64,000 nucleotides of DNA from the NCBI GenBank assembly GCA_964594965.1, contig CAZQMX010000001.1, positions 62,001 to 126,000 on the forward strand. Reading direction: 5' to 3'. This stretch comes from CAZQMX01 sp964594965 (GTDB lineage: Bacteria; Patescibacteriota; Minisyncoccia; Portnoybacterales; UBA2143). How positions within the stretch are numbered: position 1 is the first letter of the stretch; each line of letters starts with the position of its first letter. The position numbers and the translations under genes were made by a program. The notes below the pieces were generated by a model that saw nothing but the letters and a program-made list of their open reading frames with translations, ran no database searches and had not been told where the DNA came from. Below, piece after piece: positions 56,115-63,909 of this stretch.

Positions 56115-57594
56115 TTATGGAGGAATACTTGTTTGGATTTTCATCCTCCACAACTCATTCCCCATAAGAAAGAACTCGGTCATTGGTACTTCTTGGACAA
56201 TCACTTGCCCAGGGATGCGTTTAGATTTTTCTTCTTCCAGTAGTTTTATCACTTCCCCTGGCGGCAGCACCCCTCGCGGGAATATAAATTTTCCCAATCC
56301 AAGGTATGTCTTAAATCCCAGACGTCCACTAACATCCTCGGGTTGAGTGACAATCTCCCATTCGAACCCTTCATCAGGTACCGGCAAGTTATCAAAGATC
56401 TCCTTGAATCTTTCTCCCAAATGGCCCCTTGCTACCAGAGATGGAGCTAGCGTTCTAGGTTGGCTCAATTTTTTCTTTCTTCCGGTGTCAGGAGAAAGTA
56501 TTTTTATAACCCTCCCTTTGGCGTTGAAGAATTTCCGGGTTTTTGCCTCGAAAGACATGTTGGTTTTTCTCGCCTTGTCCCGAATTGATGTCAGTTCGGC
56601 TGATTCTAGGTTTCTTTTCACCCATTTTTCAAATAAGTTTCTGGCTTCGTGAGAGGATATTTCCCCTTTTCCGATTGGATGAATCTCGTTTGTTTCCAAG
56701 ATTACTATCTCGTATCTGGCCAATTTCCAACCGCTTGATCCTCTTTTTCTCTTTTTTTTTCTTTTTGCCTGGTCCTTTCCAATCCGGCGAGATAACCTCC
56801 AGGCGTGAAGTTTTCCCCGTGCTACTGACCTTCTTCCAGATTTCAACCGACTCATTCAGTCTCTTGGCCAATCGAGCAGCTTTTTTCCTGGCCTTGCCTA
56901 TAGGAATCATTCCTATTGATTTAGGGGGAATAGACTCAGAACGCAATTCCAGCTGTGGTAGCCTTGGCCAAGACCAATTAGCTCTTTTTCTCGTTCCGGT
57001 CTTTTTCTTAACCCGAGCAGTTACTTTGTCTTTTTCTACAACAGGAGGCTCTGTGACAGGTTCAGTGGTTATTTCCCTTTCTTCTACAACCCTTTCTTCT
57101 ACGACAGGCGGCTCTGTGGTAGGTTTTTTTGCGTTCTCCTGTATAAGGAACGGCAGAGCAGAAAGCTCTTTCTTTTCCTTATCATCACCGACTCCTTCTC
57201 CGAATGAGAGCAATAATTTGGGGTCGTCAGAAAAATCTTCAAACACAAATTTAGGGCTTTTTGAAATAGCGTCTTCTCGACCGCCGGATTCAGTAATGAT
57301 TCCGTTCAATGATTTTTGAGCCTTTCCAGTGATTCCATCTGGGAAAAAGTCACACCCTAGACAAAAAATCTCCCCCTCCCTTTTTGCCCCAGCGGATTCT
57401 TCGCAAATCCGACGAGCAATGCAATTTGACCCAACTTGGGTGTTTCTTTGTCTAATTACTTTTAACCATTCTTTAACAACAGGATTGCCGATGTCTTCCC
57501 CATTTTCGGCTGGCCAATCAATAACAATAGATTCATCTCCTAGGTCAATGGTTAATCTGGATACTGAGTTAATACAGGCCTTATATTCACTCAT
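56115..57594 (-). pseudogene. Long unknown gene split by a frameshift in an A9 tract
   Basis: Two overlapping frames make sense only if joined. The first starts at 57594 behind a strong GGGAGGTGAG site. It has a cysteine-containing N-terminal domain (RRICEES, FCLGCDFF) and a PT/E/V repeat linker (TEPPVVEERVVEEREITTEP). It is sensible up to a lysine stretch encoded by the A9 tract (56752-56760). The second frame is sensible from there to 56115 (WKLARYEIVILETNEIHPIG, then PEDVSGRLGFKTYLGLGKF). Losing one A would give a single protein of about 490 residues. It could be a mutation, an assembly error or transcriptional slippage. I know no family. Confidence 0.72.
56752..56760 (-). other. A9 slippery tract
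   Basis: Nine consecutive A on the coding strand, followed by G and preceded by AAAAAG. It is the only place where both overlapping frames encode the same lysine-rich run, so the frame change must occur at or beside it. Confidence 0.7.
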
Positions 57595-57674
57595 AATCTC
57601 ACCTCCCTTCTCTCTGAGAATTTTGGTTTTTGTTATATGATTTATTATTTAAACAGTTAAAGAGCTTTGATTTT

Positions 57675-57703
57675 ACCTTATCCTACTATATCTCTGTCGT
57701 CAA
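57675..57703 (-). promoter_or_regulatory. Possible promoter of the frameshifted long gene
   Basis: On the minus strand TTGACG, a 17-base spacer and TAAGGT, about 85 bases before the start. Confidence 0.45.
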
Positions 57704-57720
57704 CAAAATCTCTATCTCTA

Positions 57721-57753
57721 TTCCATCAAAAAACCGTCCCTTTGGCGATTAAA
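57721..57753 (+). repeat. Left copy of a direct repeat flanking the 113-residue gene
   Basis: TTCCATCAAAAAACCGTC... matches 58213-58245 at 25 of 33 positions in the same orientation. Both are followed by AAAATGAGG within 30 bases. Confidence 0.6.
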
Positions 57754-57757
57754 TTCC

Positions 57758-57786
57758 TTGATTTTCAGAAGAAAATGAGGTAATAA
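57758..57786 (+). promoter_or_regulatory. Possible promoter of the 113-residue gene
   Basis: TTGATT, a 17-base spacer and TAATAA, 47 bases before the ATG. Confidence 0.4.
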
Positions 57787-57833
57787 GAAATTAAGTAAAC
57801 AGTCCTTTAAATCCAAAAAAACAGGAAGCTGAA

Positions 57834-58175
57834 ATGGAAAAATCCAATAGCGAAGTAGAAAATCTACGCAGAGAGGTAAAAGACCTGCGTAGAGAAACAG
57901 AAAAACTACTTTCTGATGTTAGGTACTTATCTATAGAGACCGAGAAAGCCAGAAGAGAGAATATAGCGTTAAGAAAGTATTTAGAAAGAATGATTATATT
58001 CTTCCTTCAGACTTTGTCAGAGAATAATAGACCTCCTACCGTTGCAGAGCTTATTAAGAAGACTAGAGTGGATATATATGACCTACGGAGACAATGCGAA
58101 TATTTCCCTAGTTACAATTGGTTCGTAGAAAAAGCCGGTCTCACCCCAAACAGGAGGTCTTCAAAGAATTTCTAA
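57834..58175 (+). CDS. Coiled-coil protein with a homing-endonuclease-associated repeat-like domain
   Basis: 113 residues. The first 60 form a coiled coil (VENLRREVKDLRRETEKLL). The tail NRPPTVAELIKKTRVDIYDLRRQCEYFPSYNWFVEKAGLTP resembles the DNA-binding repeat (pT..el...yR.fgsWn.al..AGl.p) found with HNH endonucleases. GGAAG precedes the ATG by eight bases. It is the only plus-strand gene in 34 kb and is flanked by direct repeats, which suggests an acquired unit. DNA binding is inference. Confidence 0.7.
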   Translation: MEKSNSEVENLRREVKDLRRETEKLLSDVRYLSIETEKARRENIALRKYLERMIIFFLQTLSENNRPPTVAELIKKTRVDIYDLRRQCEYFPSYNWFVEKAGLTPNRRSSKNF

Positions 58176-58181
58176 AAAAAG

Positions 58182-58210
58182 AACGCCAAAACCAAGGCGT
58201 CTCTTTTTTT
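58182..58210 (+). terminator. Terminator of the 113-residue gene
   Basis: Stem ACGCC/GGCGT, eight-base loop, then CTCTTTTTTT. Confidence 0.8.
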
Positions 58211-58212
58211 AT

Positions 58213-58245
58213 TTCCACCAAAAAATCGTCTGTTTGGTAATTGAA
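58213..58245 (+). repeat. Right copy of the direct repeat flanking the 113-residue gene
   Basis: TTCCACCAAAAAATCGTC..., the partner of 57721-57753, immediately after the terminator T tract. Confidence 0.6.
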
Positions 58246-58256
58246 AAATGAGGAAG

Positions 58257-58280
58257 GGCAAAGCATTGATCGCTTTGCCC
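58257..58280 (-). terminator. Terminator of the frameshifted small gene
   Basis: Perfect 9-bp stem GGGCAAAGC/GCTTTGCCC with a six-base loop, then TTCCTCATTTTTC on the minus strand. Confidence 0.7.
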
Positions 58281-58288
58281 TCATCTCC

Positions 58289-58619
58289 TTATCTTTTGGT
58301 TTCTTGAACGCGAACGCGGGGAGATTTCCTATCAAAAAACCCGCATTTTGTTAATCTGTCTTTGGAGAAAAGAATCATTGTTCGCTTCCCCCAATTGCAC
58401 AAACCCATAATCCTGCTTTCTTTCTTTGTCGAAGACCACCAACGTTGCCCTTTCCTAGAAGCGTCTATCTTTCGGATAATTGCTATAGCTTCTTCCTTGC
58501 CCACACACCAGGGGCATTGAGGGCAACTCTTAGTGAGGTACTTAAGACCCCCCCCAGGTATATTCAAGGGGAATCTCAATCTTTTTACCTAAAACATTCT
58601 TGGCCTTTTCCCAAGCCAT
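58289..58619 (-). pseudogene. Small cysteine-containing gene split by a frameshift in a G8 tract
   Basis: The ATG at 58619 has GGGGGTGATT upstream and encodes MAWEKAKNVLGKKIEIPLEYTWG, then stops just after a run of eight G (58548-58555). In the neighbouring frame the protein continues sensibly: LKYLTKSCPQCPWCVGKEEAIAIIRKIDASRKG... to 58289, about 110 residues in all. CPQCPWC suggests metal binding. Removing one G restores the frame. The family is unknown. Confidence 0.65.
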
Positions 58620-58671
58620 AATCACCCCCATATGTCTATTAATTTTTTAGAGAACTATCCTCGCTTCGTTA

Positions 58672-58701
58672 AATTTAAATTCGTTAAATTTAAAACAGAA
58701 T
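58672..58701. repeat. 15-bp tandem repeat in the leader of the frameshifted small gene
   Basis: TTCGTTAAATTTAAA occurs twice with no gap, apart from the last base. It lies between the promoter and the ATG at 58619. Confidence 0.7.
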
Positions 58702-58725
58702 AACACCACTATATTATCCTGTCAA
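58697..58725 (-). promoter_or_regulatory. Promoter of the frameshifted small gene
   Basis: On the minus strand TTGACA, a 17-base spacer and TATTCT. The leader is about 73 bases. Confidence 0.65.
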
Positions 58726-58745
58726 ATTACCCCCGCACCAACTTA

Positions 58746-58770
58746 AAGTCGGTTATCGCATAGCCGACTT
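58746..58770 (-). terminator. Hairpin after the NUDIX gene
   Basis: 10-bp stem AAGTCGGTTA/TAGCCGACTT (one G-T) with loop TCGCA, six bases after the NUDIX stop. The T tract is weak. Confidence 0.55.
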
Positions 58771-58775
58771 CTCAT

Positions 58776-59174
58776 TTACTCGTAAAGTGCTTTTTTAATT
58801 CTTTCCTTAATTTTCTCATGCCAAAAACTATAATCATCTAATGATTCCGGTTTTATCCAGGCATAATTCTGATGCTCATTACTTAATTTAACTTCTGGCT
58901 TGCCTTCAATGCGACCGACAGAAACACTGATATAGGTATCGCCACTATCACTCATATCAACACTAGATACTTTTTCTATTACAAAATCCTTAATTCCTGT
59001 CTCTTCTTCAACTTCACGCCTTAATCCTTCTTCTAGTAATTCGTCTTTATCCAATCTTCCACCCGGCAACATCCACTTACCATCTTTTTCTAAAACTAAA
59101 ATCTCGTCGTTATCATTCTTTAAAACAATATTCTGATCTATTTTAAATAATTTATGTTTTATTGAATTTTCCAT
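58776..59174 (-). CDS. NUDIX hydrolase
   Basis: 132 residues with a standard box GGRLDKDELLEEGLRREVEEETGI near residue 38 (all key glutamates present). The N-terminal half is LFKIDQNIVLKNDNDEILVLEK, consistent with an MutT-like or ADP-sugar enzyme. The substrate is not assignable. It lies nine bases downstream of ddl on the same strand. Confidence 0.9.
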   Translation of the reverse strand: MENSIKHKLFKIDQNIVLKNDNDEILVLEKDGKWMLPGGRLDKDELLEEGLRREVEEETGIKDFVIEKVSSVDMSDSGDTYISVSVGRIEGKPEVKLSNEHQNYAWIKPESLDDYSFWHEKIKERIKKALYE

Positions 59175-59183
59175 AATTCCATT

Positions 59184-60254
59184 CTACTCCCTCAATCTCT
59201 CTTTAATCAAAGTATCTAAAAACTGGCCAAATCCCATTCCGGCGGCTTTGGCTGTTTCTGGATACAAACTGGTCATGGTCATGCCCGGAATAGTATTAAC
59301 TTCTAAAAAATAGACCTTATTATCCTCCTCTGACCAAATAAAGTCAGCTCTGGCCAAATCTCGACAACCCAGCGCCTGAAACGCCTTAACTGCAGAATCC
59401 TGAACTCTTTTCTTAATTTTTTGAGGAATCTTAGCTGGACAGACATGCTCACTCCCTCCATCTTGATACTTTGACTTGTAATCATAAAAACCAGCTAATT
59501 TAGGAATGATTTCTATAACCGGCAAAGGACGGCTTGGATTATTGCCCATCACCCCGACAGTCAATTCCCTGCCTTTTTTAAATTCCTCTATCATAATCTC
59601 CGGACCGTATTGAAATGCTTTATCAATGCTTTTTTTCAATTCTTTCCTATTATCAACTATTGAGATTCCAACTGAAGAACCTAGCTCAACGGGCTTGACC
59701 ACCATCGGCCAGGAGAATTCTTTAATTAATTGAGGTAAATTATAATCCCCACCTTTTTTTAAAACTCGATAAGGGATAACATCAACCCCAACATCTCTGA
59801 CAATAACCTTTGCCCTGGGCTTATTCATTGCCAAAGCGCTGCCCAAAACATCAGAGAACATATAGGGCACACCCAACATTTCGAGCATCCCCTGCAATTT
59901 CCCATCTTCGGCATAGGGACCATGAATTATTGGCAAAACCAAATCAATTCGACTATTCCCGGTCTCCCCTTCAATAATATTAGTCAAACTCAGATTCTTA
60001 TCAGAAACACTGACCAATTTCTGCGACTGAGAAACACTTATCCCACCTTCCTTCGAACTGCCATCACTCAATTTCAAATACTGACTTCCCCTATCACCAA
60101 TCAACCAATTCCCCTTTTTAGTAATAGCAATCGGGATAATATTATACTTTTCCTTATCCAAAGCATCAATTACTCCTCTGGCTGAGGACAAAGATACTTC
60201 ATGCTCATCCGACTTCCCCCCAAACACAATCCCTAAGTTTATTTTCCTGGGCAT
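59184..60254 (-). CDS. ddl: D-alanine-D-alanine ligase
   Basis: Makes the D-Ala-D-Ala dipeptide for peptidoglycan, 356 residues. LGIVFGGKSDEHEVSLSSARGV, IHGPYAEDGKLQGMLEMLGVPY, the ATP-grasp region WPMVVKPVELGSSVGISIV, and metal ligands in YFLEVNTIPGMTMTSLYP. It completes the wall pathway whose membrane steps lie at 19.7-23.2 kb. The EDGKLQGMLE stretch is of the usual A-type ligase. Confidence 0.96.
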   Translation of the reverse strand: MPRKINLGIVFGGKSDEHEVSLSSARGVIDALDKEKYNIIPIAITKKGNWLIGDRGSQYLKLSDGSSKEGGISVSQSQKLVSVSDKNLSLTNIIEGETGNSRIDLVLPIIHGPYAEDGKLQGMLEMLGVPYMFSDVLGSALAMNKPRAKVIVRDVGVDVIPYRVLKKGGDYNLPQLIKEFSWPMVVKPVELGSSVGISIVDNRKELKKSIDKAFQYGPEIMIEEFKKGRELTVGVMGNNPSRPLPVIEIIPKLAGFYDYKSKYQDGGSEHVCPAKIPQKIKKRVQDSAVKAFQALGCRDLARADFIWSEEDNKVYFLEVNTIPGMTMTSLYPETAKAAGMGFGQFLDTLIKERLRE

Positions 60255-60284
60255 AACCCGGTCTCCTTGTATAAGTTAATACTA

Positions 60285-60788
60285 TCAATTTCCTATCCTC
60301 TGATAAACCCTATTAACAACCCCATCAATGGATAGATTTTTATCTTTAATAACTATATCAGGTTTAATCCTTTCTTCTTTTGGAATACTATGCCATAGAT
60401 GATACATTTTTTTGATTGGCTCATGATTATTCTCTCCTCTTTGTTTATTTCTGCGAATATGTTCCTCTAAATCGTAACTAATTTCAATTACGAAACGCTC
60501 TATATTTTCTACTTCTTCTAATATTTTATTAAAATATTCTTTAGCAAAAAATCCTTCGTCGATAATAATATTATCAAAATTCTTCAGTCCTTCTTTAATC
60601 TGCCTATTGATTTCCTTAAACCATAATTCCCTCTCATCATCATCTTTACCAAAGACAGATCCAGAAATTTGTATTTTAATCTGATCAACTTCAATTACCT
60701 TAGAATTATCTAATTTCTGAGCAAGTTTCTCTGCTGCCGAAGTTTTACCTCCTGCAGGATGACCAATAAAAATAATTATTCTTTTCAT
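60285..60788 (-). CDS. P-loop kinase-like protein
   Basis: 167 residues. Walker A GHPAGGKTSAAEKLA at residues 9-23 and a DNIIIDEGFF Walker-B-like strand near 90, with a basic lid helix (EEHIRRNKQRGENNHEP). It resembles small AAA/cytidylate-kinase-like phosphotransferases acting on unknown small molecules. Confidence 0.8.
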   Translation of the reverse strand: MKRIIIFIGHPAGGKTSAAEKLAQKLDNSKVIEVDQIKIQISGSVFGKDDDERELWFKEINRQIKEGLKNFDNIIIDEGFFAKEYFNKILEEVENIERFVIEISYDLEEHIRRNKQRGENNHEPIKKMYHLWHSIPKEERIKPDIVIKDKNLSIDGVVNRVYQRIGN

Positions 60789-60816
60789 GCCCTCATTCTA
60801 CCAAAAAATTATTCTG

Positions 60817-61416
60817 TTACAACCCCTTAATATCCCTAATTAATTCCGGGAACTTTTCCTGGTTAAAATGCCCCCTATTTTTAAATATTCTTCTAACAGC
60901 ATTGGGCAAGGCCTTCTGATACTCCTCCTGATGGCCAAATGGAACAATTGAATCATCCTGGCTGTGATAAAGAAAAATTCTACCACCTTGCTTATTTAAT
61001 CCAGATAGGCTTTTTGGCAAAACAAAACCACCGAGAGATTCTTCCATCCCCTCTCTATCATACGGCGGCGAGATTAAAAAAGTTGCCAATATTTTCTTTG
61101 AAAACTTATTCTTAGACAAATACTTGGCTAAAAATATTGCCCCAAGAGAATGACCTAGGAGAATAAGGTTTTTATCTAAAAGTGGCTCTATTTTTTTAAG
61201 TAAGATTTCCCATTCCTTATACTTAGAATTCATTGGATTAGGCATCCTAAGCAACAAAACATCAAATCGCTGACCAAGTTTTTCTTGTAGAGAACTACTC
61301 CATCCATGCTTCCTATACCTATCCAAGTCAATCTTAAGATTCTTTAGATGTAATAAAGATTCTTTATCTGTATCAAAGGTTGTTCCTCCGTGGATAAATA
61401 CTACTTGTTTTTTCAT
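60817..61416 (-). CDS. Alpha/beta hydrolase (RBBP9/YdeN family)
   Basis: 199 residues. Nucleophile elbow GHSLGAIFLAKYL (serine near 108), aspartate region LYHSQDDSIVPFGHQEEYQKA, and histidine in KNRGHFNQEKFPEL. This fits the small serine hydrolases of the RBBP9/YdeN type. The substrate is unknown. It follows the kinase-like gene upstream in the same direction. Confidence 0.88.
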   Translation of the reverse strand: MKKQVVFIHGGTTFDTDKESLLHLKNLKIDLDRYRKHGWSSSLQEKLGQRFDVLLLRMPNPMNSKYKEWEILLKKIEPLLDKNLILLGHSLGAIFLAKYLSKNKFSKKILATFLISPPYDREGMEESLGGFVLPKSLSGLNKQGGRIFLYHSQDDSIVPFGHQEEYQKALPNAVRRIFKNRGHFNQEKFPELIRDIKGL

Positions 61417-61492
61417 GTTTCCATTCTACCCCTTCAAATCTCTCGGGGCAAGTAAAAAAACACCCGACTTTATTTAATCTAAAAACAGAAAA

Positions 61493-61521
61493 CCCACCAA
61501 AGCAGATTTTCTGCGGGTGGG
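61493..61521 (-). terminator. Terminator after the zinc-finger microprotein
   Basis: Stem CCCACC...GCAG/CTGC...GGTGGG with a bulge. The minus-strand tail TTTTCTGTTTTT is U-rich. Confidence 0.75.
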
Positions 61522-61549
61522 CTTCATTTTCTTATCTTCTATAATTATT

Positions 61550-61729
61550 CTAACCGGAACAGGTTCTGCACAAATCTTTACCCCGCTTTTTCCAGCACGA
61601 ATTGCACATCGGTTGTTCGCATTTTCTACATTCATAAATATGACCAACACACATTCCGGCATTACATTCAATACAATTGGCCACAACCGGCCTGTCATCA
61701 GATTCGGCACAAGAAACACAACCAGACAT
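61550..61729 (-). CDS. 59-residue B-box-like zinc-finger microprotein
   Basis: From the ATG at 61729, with GAGGAG upstream. Sequence MSGCVSCAESDDRPVVANC..., with CVSC, CIEC, a histidine (GHIYEC), CRKC, MCNSC and CRTC. Ten cysteines and one histidine fit two cross-braced zinc sites as in B-box or treble-clef fingers. The longer frame to 61924 has an unlikely N-terminus and overlaps the glycosylase gene. A second frame over the same DNA (61474-61788) is a shadow. Confidence 0.72.
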   Translation of the reverse strand: MSGCVSCAESDDRPVVANCIECNAGMCVGHIYECRKCEQPMCNSCWKKRGKDLCRTCSG

Positions 61730-61811
61730 AGCGTTCTCCTCTCTGTCTTTTGATTTGATTCCTCCAAATGTTGAAAGTAGAATTGCACACATTATTAATG
61801 CTGTCAATATT

Positions 61812-62792
61812 TTACCCCCTAACCAACTTCTCCAGCCAATCAATAGATTGATTCTCCCTTTTCCACCATAGGTCTTCCCAAATGTAATGAACTGCAATCT
61901 GCCTATAATCCCCATATCTCTCAAAATACTTTAATAATTTATCAACTGAAACTGGATTTTCAGGATTCCGCTTAAAAAACAATTTTGAATAAATCTTTTG
62001 TTCCCAGGGAGAAATATGATTAAAAAAGTCAAAATGATGGAAGACGTCAAATAAGAGATACCAAACTGTAGCCGGACCTACTCCATATAGTTTTAATAAT
62101 TCCCTTTCCTGAGTTTCCCTCTCCTGCTGACGCAATTCAAATTCATTAATTAATCCTTTTTTAAAATATTCGTCTATTTTTTTAATTGATTTAGCCCGAT
62201 AACCAACCTTTAAAGCCCGTAATTCTTCCTCCTCGACTTTATCCAAACGACCCGGTTTCCAAAAAACCCAGAGTTTTTTCTTATCAAATTCAAGCAGGGT
62301 TCCGTATTTTTCTAATAATCTCTGATACATTTGAATTGACCGCTTAACAGTAGCATTCTGCAAAACAATTCCAATAATTAAGTATTCGTATAAGGAGTTG
62401 GGATGGCCTGGTCTCATTCCTTTCCATTTTTTAATAATTGGCCCTAAAATCTTATCATTTTTAAATTTCTGATAGAATTCCTTTAAATCAAGATCTAAAT
62501 TAAATCGATAACGCATTTCTTTAATTAAAGAATTAACAAATTGATGCTCAAGTTTTTCCTTAGCATAGATATCAAACCTTATTCTCGGCTGATTAATTGT
62601 TCCTTTATTAGTAAATTTCAATCCTAATTGCTTTCCCTGCCAAAAACAGGTCTGCCAGCGAATATTTGGCAACCAAAAACCATCGCCAGATTCAAAATGA
62701 TCCGGCTTGTGAAAAGTAGAATTAAAGTCAAAAGGCGCCAAAGGCACCAGTTTTGTTGTTTTGATTTTTTTGTGGGGCATTGTCCTTGGCAT
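61812..62792 (-). CDS. HhH-GPD DNA glycosylase-like protein (AlkA/OGG-type)
   Basis: 326 residues. The N-terminal half (FDFNSTFHKPDHFESGDGFWLPN) resembles the AlkA/OGG TBP-like domain. The HhH-GPD part has LYEYLIIGIVLQNATVKRSIQMYQRLL and the hairpin LLKLYGVGPATVWYLLFDVF. At the usual catalytic position (PDD in AlkA) it reads SPWEQKIYSKLFF, so the aspartate seems replaced by glutamate. The start shares one base with the upstream gene's stop. It is probably a base-excision or lesion-binding protein. Confidence 0.75.
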   Translation of the reverse strand: MPRTMPHKKIKTTKLVPLAPFDFNSTFHKPDHFESGDGFWLPNIRWQTCFWQGKQLGLKFTNKGTINQPRIRFDIYAKEKLEHQFVNSLIKEMRYRFNLDLDLKEFYQKFKNDKILGPIIKKWKGMRPGHPNSLYEYLIIGIVLQNATVKRSIQMYQRLLEKYGTLLEFDKKKLWVFWKPGRLDKVEEEELRALKVGYRAKSIKKIDEYFKKGLINEFELRQQERETQERELLKLYGVGPATVWYLLFDVFHHFDFFNHISPWEQKIYSKLFFKRNPENPVSVDKLLKYFERYGDYRQIAVHYIWEDLWWKRENQSIDWLEKLVRG

Positions 62793-63508
62793 TACTCCTC
62801 TAAACTTAACTGGCAGTTTTGTGTCTCTTCGCCAGTTTCAGGATTCCAACATTTATAGGCAACTATTATTTCGTTTATCAAAGCACTTTTATTTTCAACA
62901 GATAGACCAATATGAAATTTAAAATGATTATTTACATTTAATAATTCAACCCAATCAGCAATTCTAAAATTTTGAGCATCGGGATCATACGGTAATCCTG
63001 GCAAATAAGAAACTGAATTTAAGGACAATAACGCCTCTGTATAATTTTCCCTATTCTCATGCAATATGCTTTTGTCTCTTAATATATGTCCACCGAAATC
63101 ATGAGGATCAATATAGACGCTATCCCACTCATTATTTATTGGTTTGTTATTTTTACTTACCCTTATGTAAAGATACCCACAACCAATCTCATCGGGTCCA
63201 GTTCTACCAACCATCGAATCAATACCGCCAACAAATATTCCATTCTGGGCATAACTATATTTATTAACAACAATCTTTAAATATTGTCCCTTATTTAGTA
63301 ATTCTTGATAGCCATCAAAACTTTGTTTGCATTCGGGCTTATAGATTACAATTTCTTTTTCTTCAATAATTTTTTCGACCACTCTCTCGATTTGCTCTTT
63401 GTCCATATTCTTATCTAAAGCATTAGAAATAGCGACAGCGCCATACACGAAAAAGGCCCCCACTATTGCCATTATTGCTACTCTTTTTAACAATTCTGTA
63501 TTTTCCAT
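62792..63508 (-). CDS. Membrane-anchored extracytoplasmic protein, unknown
   Basis: 238 residues. One N-terminal helix (VAIMAIVGAFFVYGAVAI) followed by a soluble beta-rich domain with cysteines at YKPECKQSF, DEIGCGYL, YKCWNP and NCQL, suggesting disulphides. GGIDSMVGRTGPDE and YIDPHDFGGHILRDKS are distinctive but unknown to me. Confidence 0.75.
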   Translation of the reverse strand: MENTELLKRVAIMAIVGAFFVYGAVAISNALDKNMDKEQIERVVEKIIEEKEIVIYKPECKQSFDGYQELLNKGQYLKIVVNKYSYAQNGIFVGGIDSMVGRTGPDEIGCGYLYIRVSKNNKPINNEWDSVYIDPHDFGGHILRDKSILHENRENYTEALLSLNSVSYLPGLPYDPDAQNFRIADWVELLNVNNHFKFHIGLSVENKSALINEIIVAYKCWNPETGEETQNCQLSLEE

Positions 63509-63516
63509 AAATTTGT

Positions 63517-63903
63517 TTATTTTGATTCTCGAGAATCAAAAAAATTAATAAACCACTTAATAGAACACTTAATAACAAGACCAAATAATACCAAAAAGCT
63601 TAAATTTATAAACAGCCTATGCACCCAAACAGCAAACCAATCTGTATAATCCTTATAAAATGTACTCGTGTTATCTGTTCCAGTAATAATACCTTGGGCT
63701 ATAGTTGCCATAAATATCATTGTTATTAAAATAGGCAAAAAACCAAATTGAAACGCTATAACGACCCCAAAGAATGCCGCCATAGAATAGAATGAAAGAA
63801 TGCCTACTTTCTCTCGATCGCTATATTGCCTATTTATCTTTACAGAAACTCTTGGACAAAAAGAACCAAGTAGTATCCAAAATAAATCGTCGATTAACTT
63901 CAT
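63517..63903 (-). CDS. Small membrane protein, unknown
   Basis: 128 residues from the ATG at 63903. Three hydrophobic stretches: ILSFYSMAAFFGVVIAFQFGFLPILITMIFM, and a C-terminal helix (LFINLSFLVLFGLVIKC). The last codons (FFDSRESK) are encoded by a 20-bp perfect palindrome. It lies eight bases upstream of the 238-residue gene, likely in one operon. Confidence 0.7.
   Translation of the reverse strand: MKLIDDLFWILLGSFCPRVSVKINRQYSDREKVGILSFYSMAAFFGVVIAFQFGFLPILITMIFMATIAQGIITGTDNTSTFYKDYTDWFAVWVHRLFINLSFLVLFGLVIKCSIKWFINFFDSRESK
63521..63540. repeat. 20-bp perfect palindrome at the 3' end of a CDS
   Basis: TTTGATTCTCGAGAATCAAA with no loop base. It ends five bases from the stop codon side of the gene. 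It is unlike a terminator because it lacks a loop and T tract. Confidence 0.85.
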
Positions 63904-63909
63904 TTTCAA

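Noticed and set aside
58289..58579. Independent 96-residue gene from a TTG at 58579
   Set aside because: It has no ribosome site, and its first residues are the frameshifted continuation of the gene starting at 58619.
61474..61788. 104-residue minus-strand frame over the zinc-finger microprotein
   Set aside because: It runs in another frame over the B-box-like gene, has no ribosome site at its start and overlaps the terminator.
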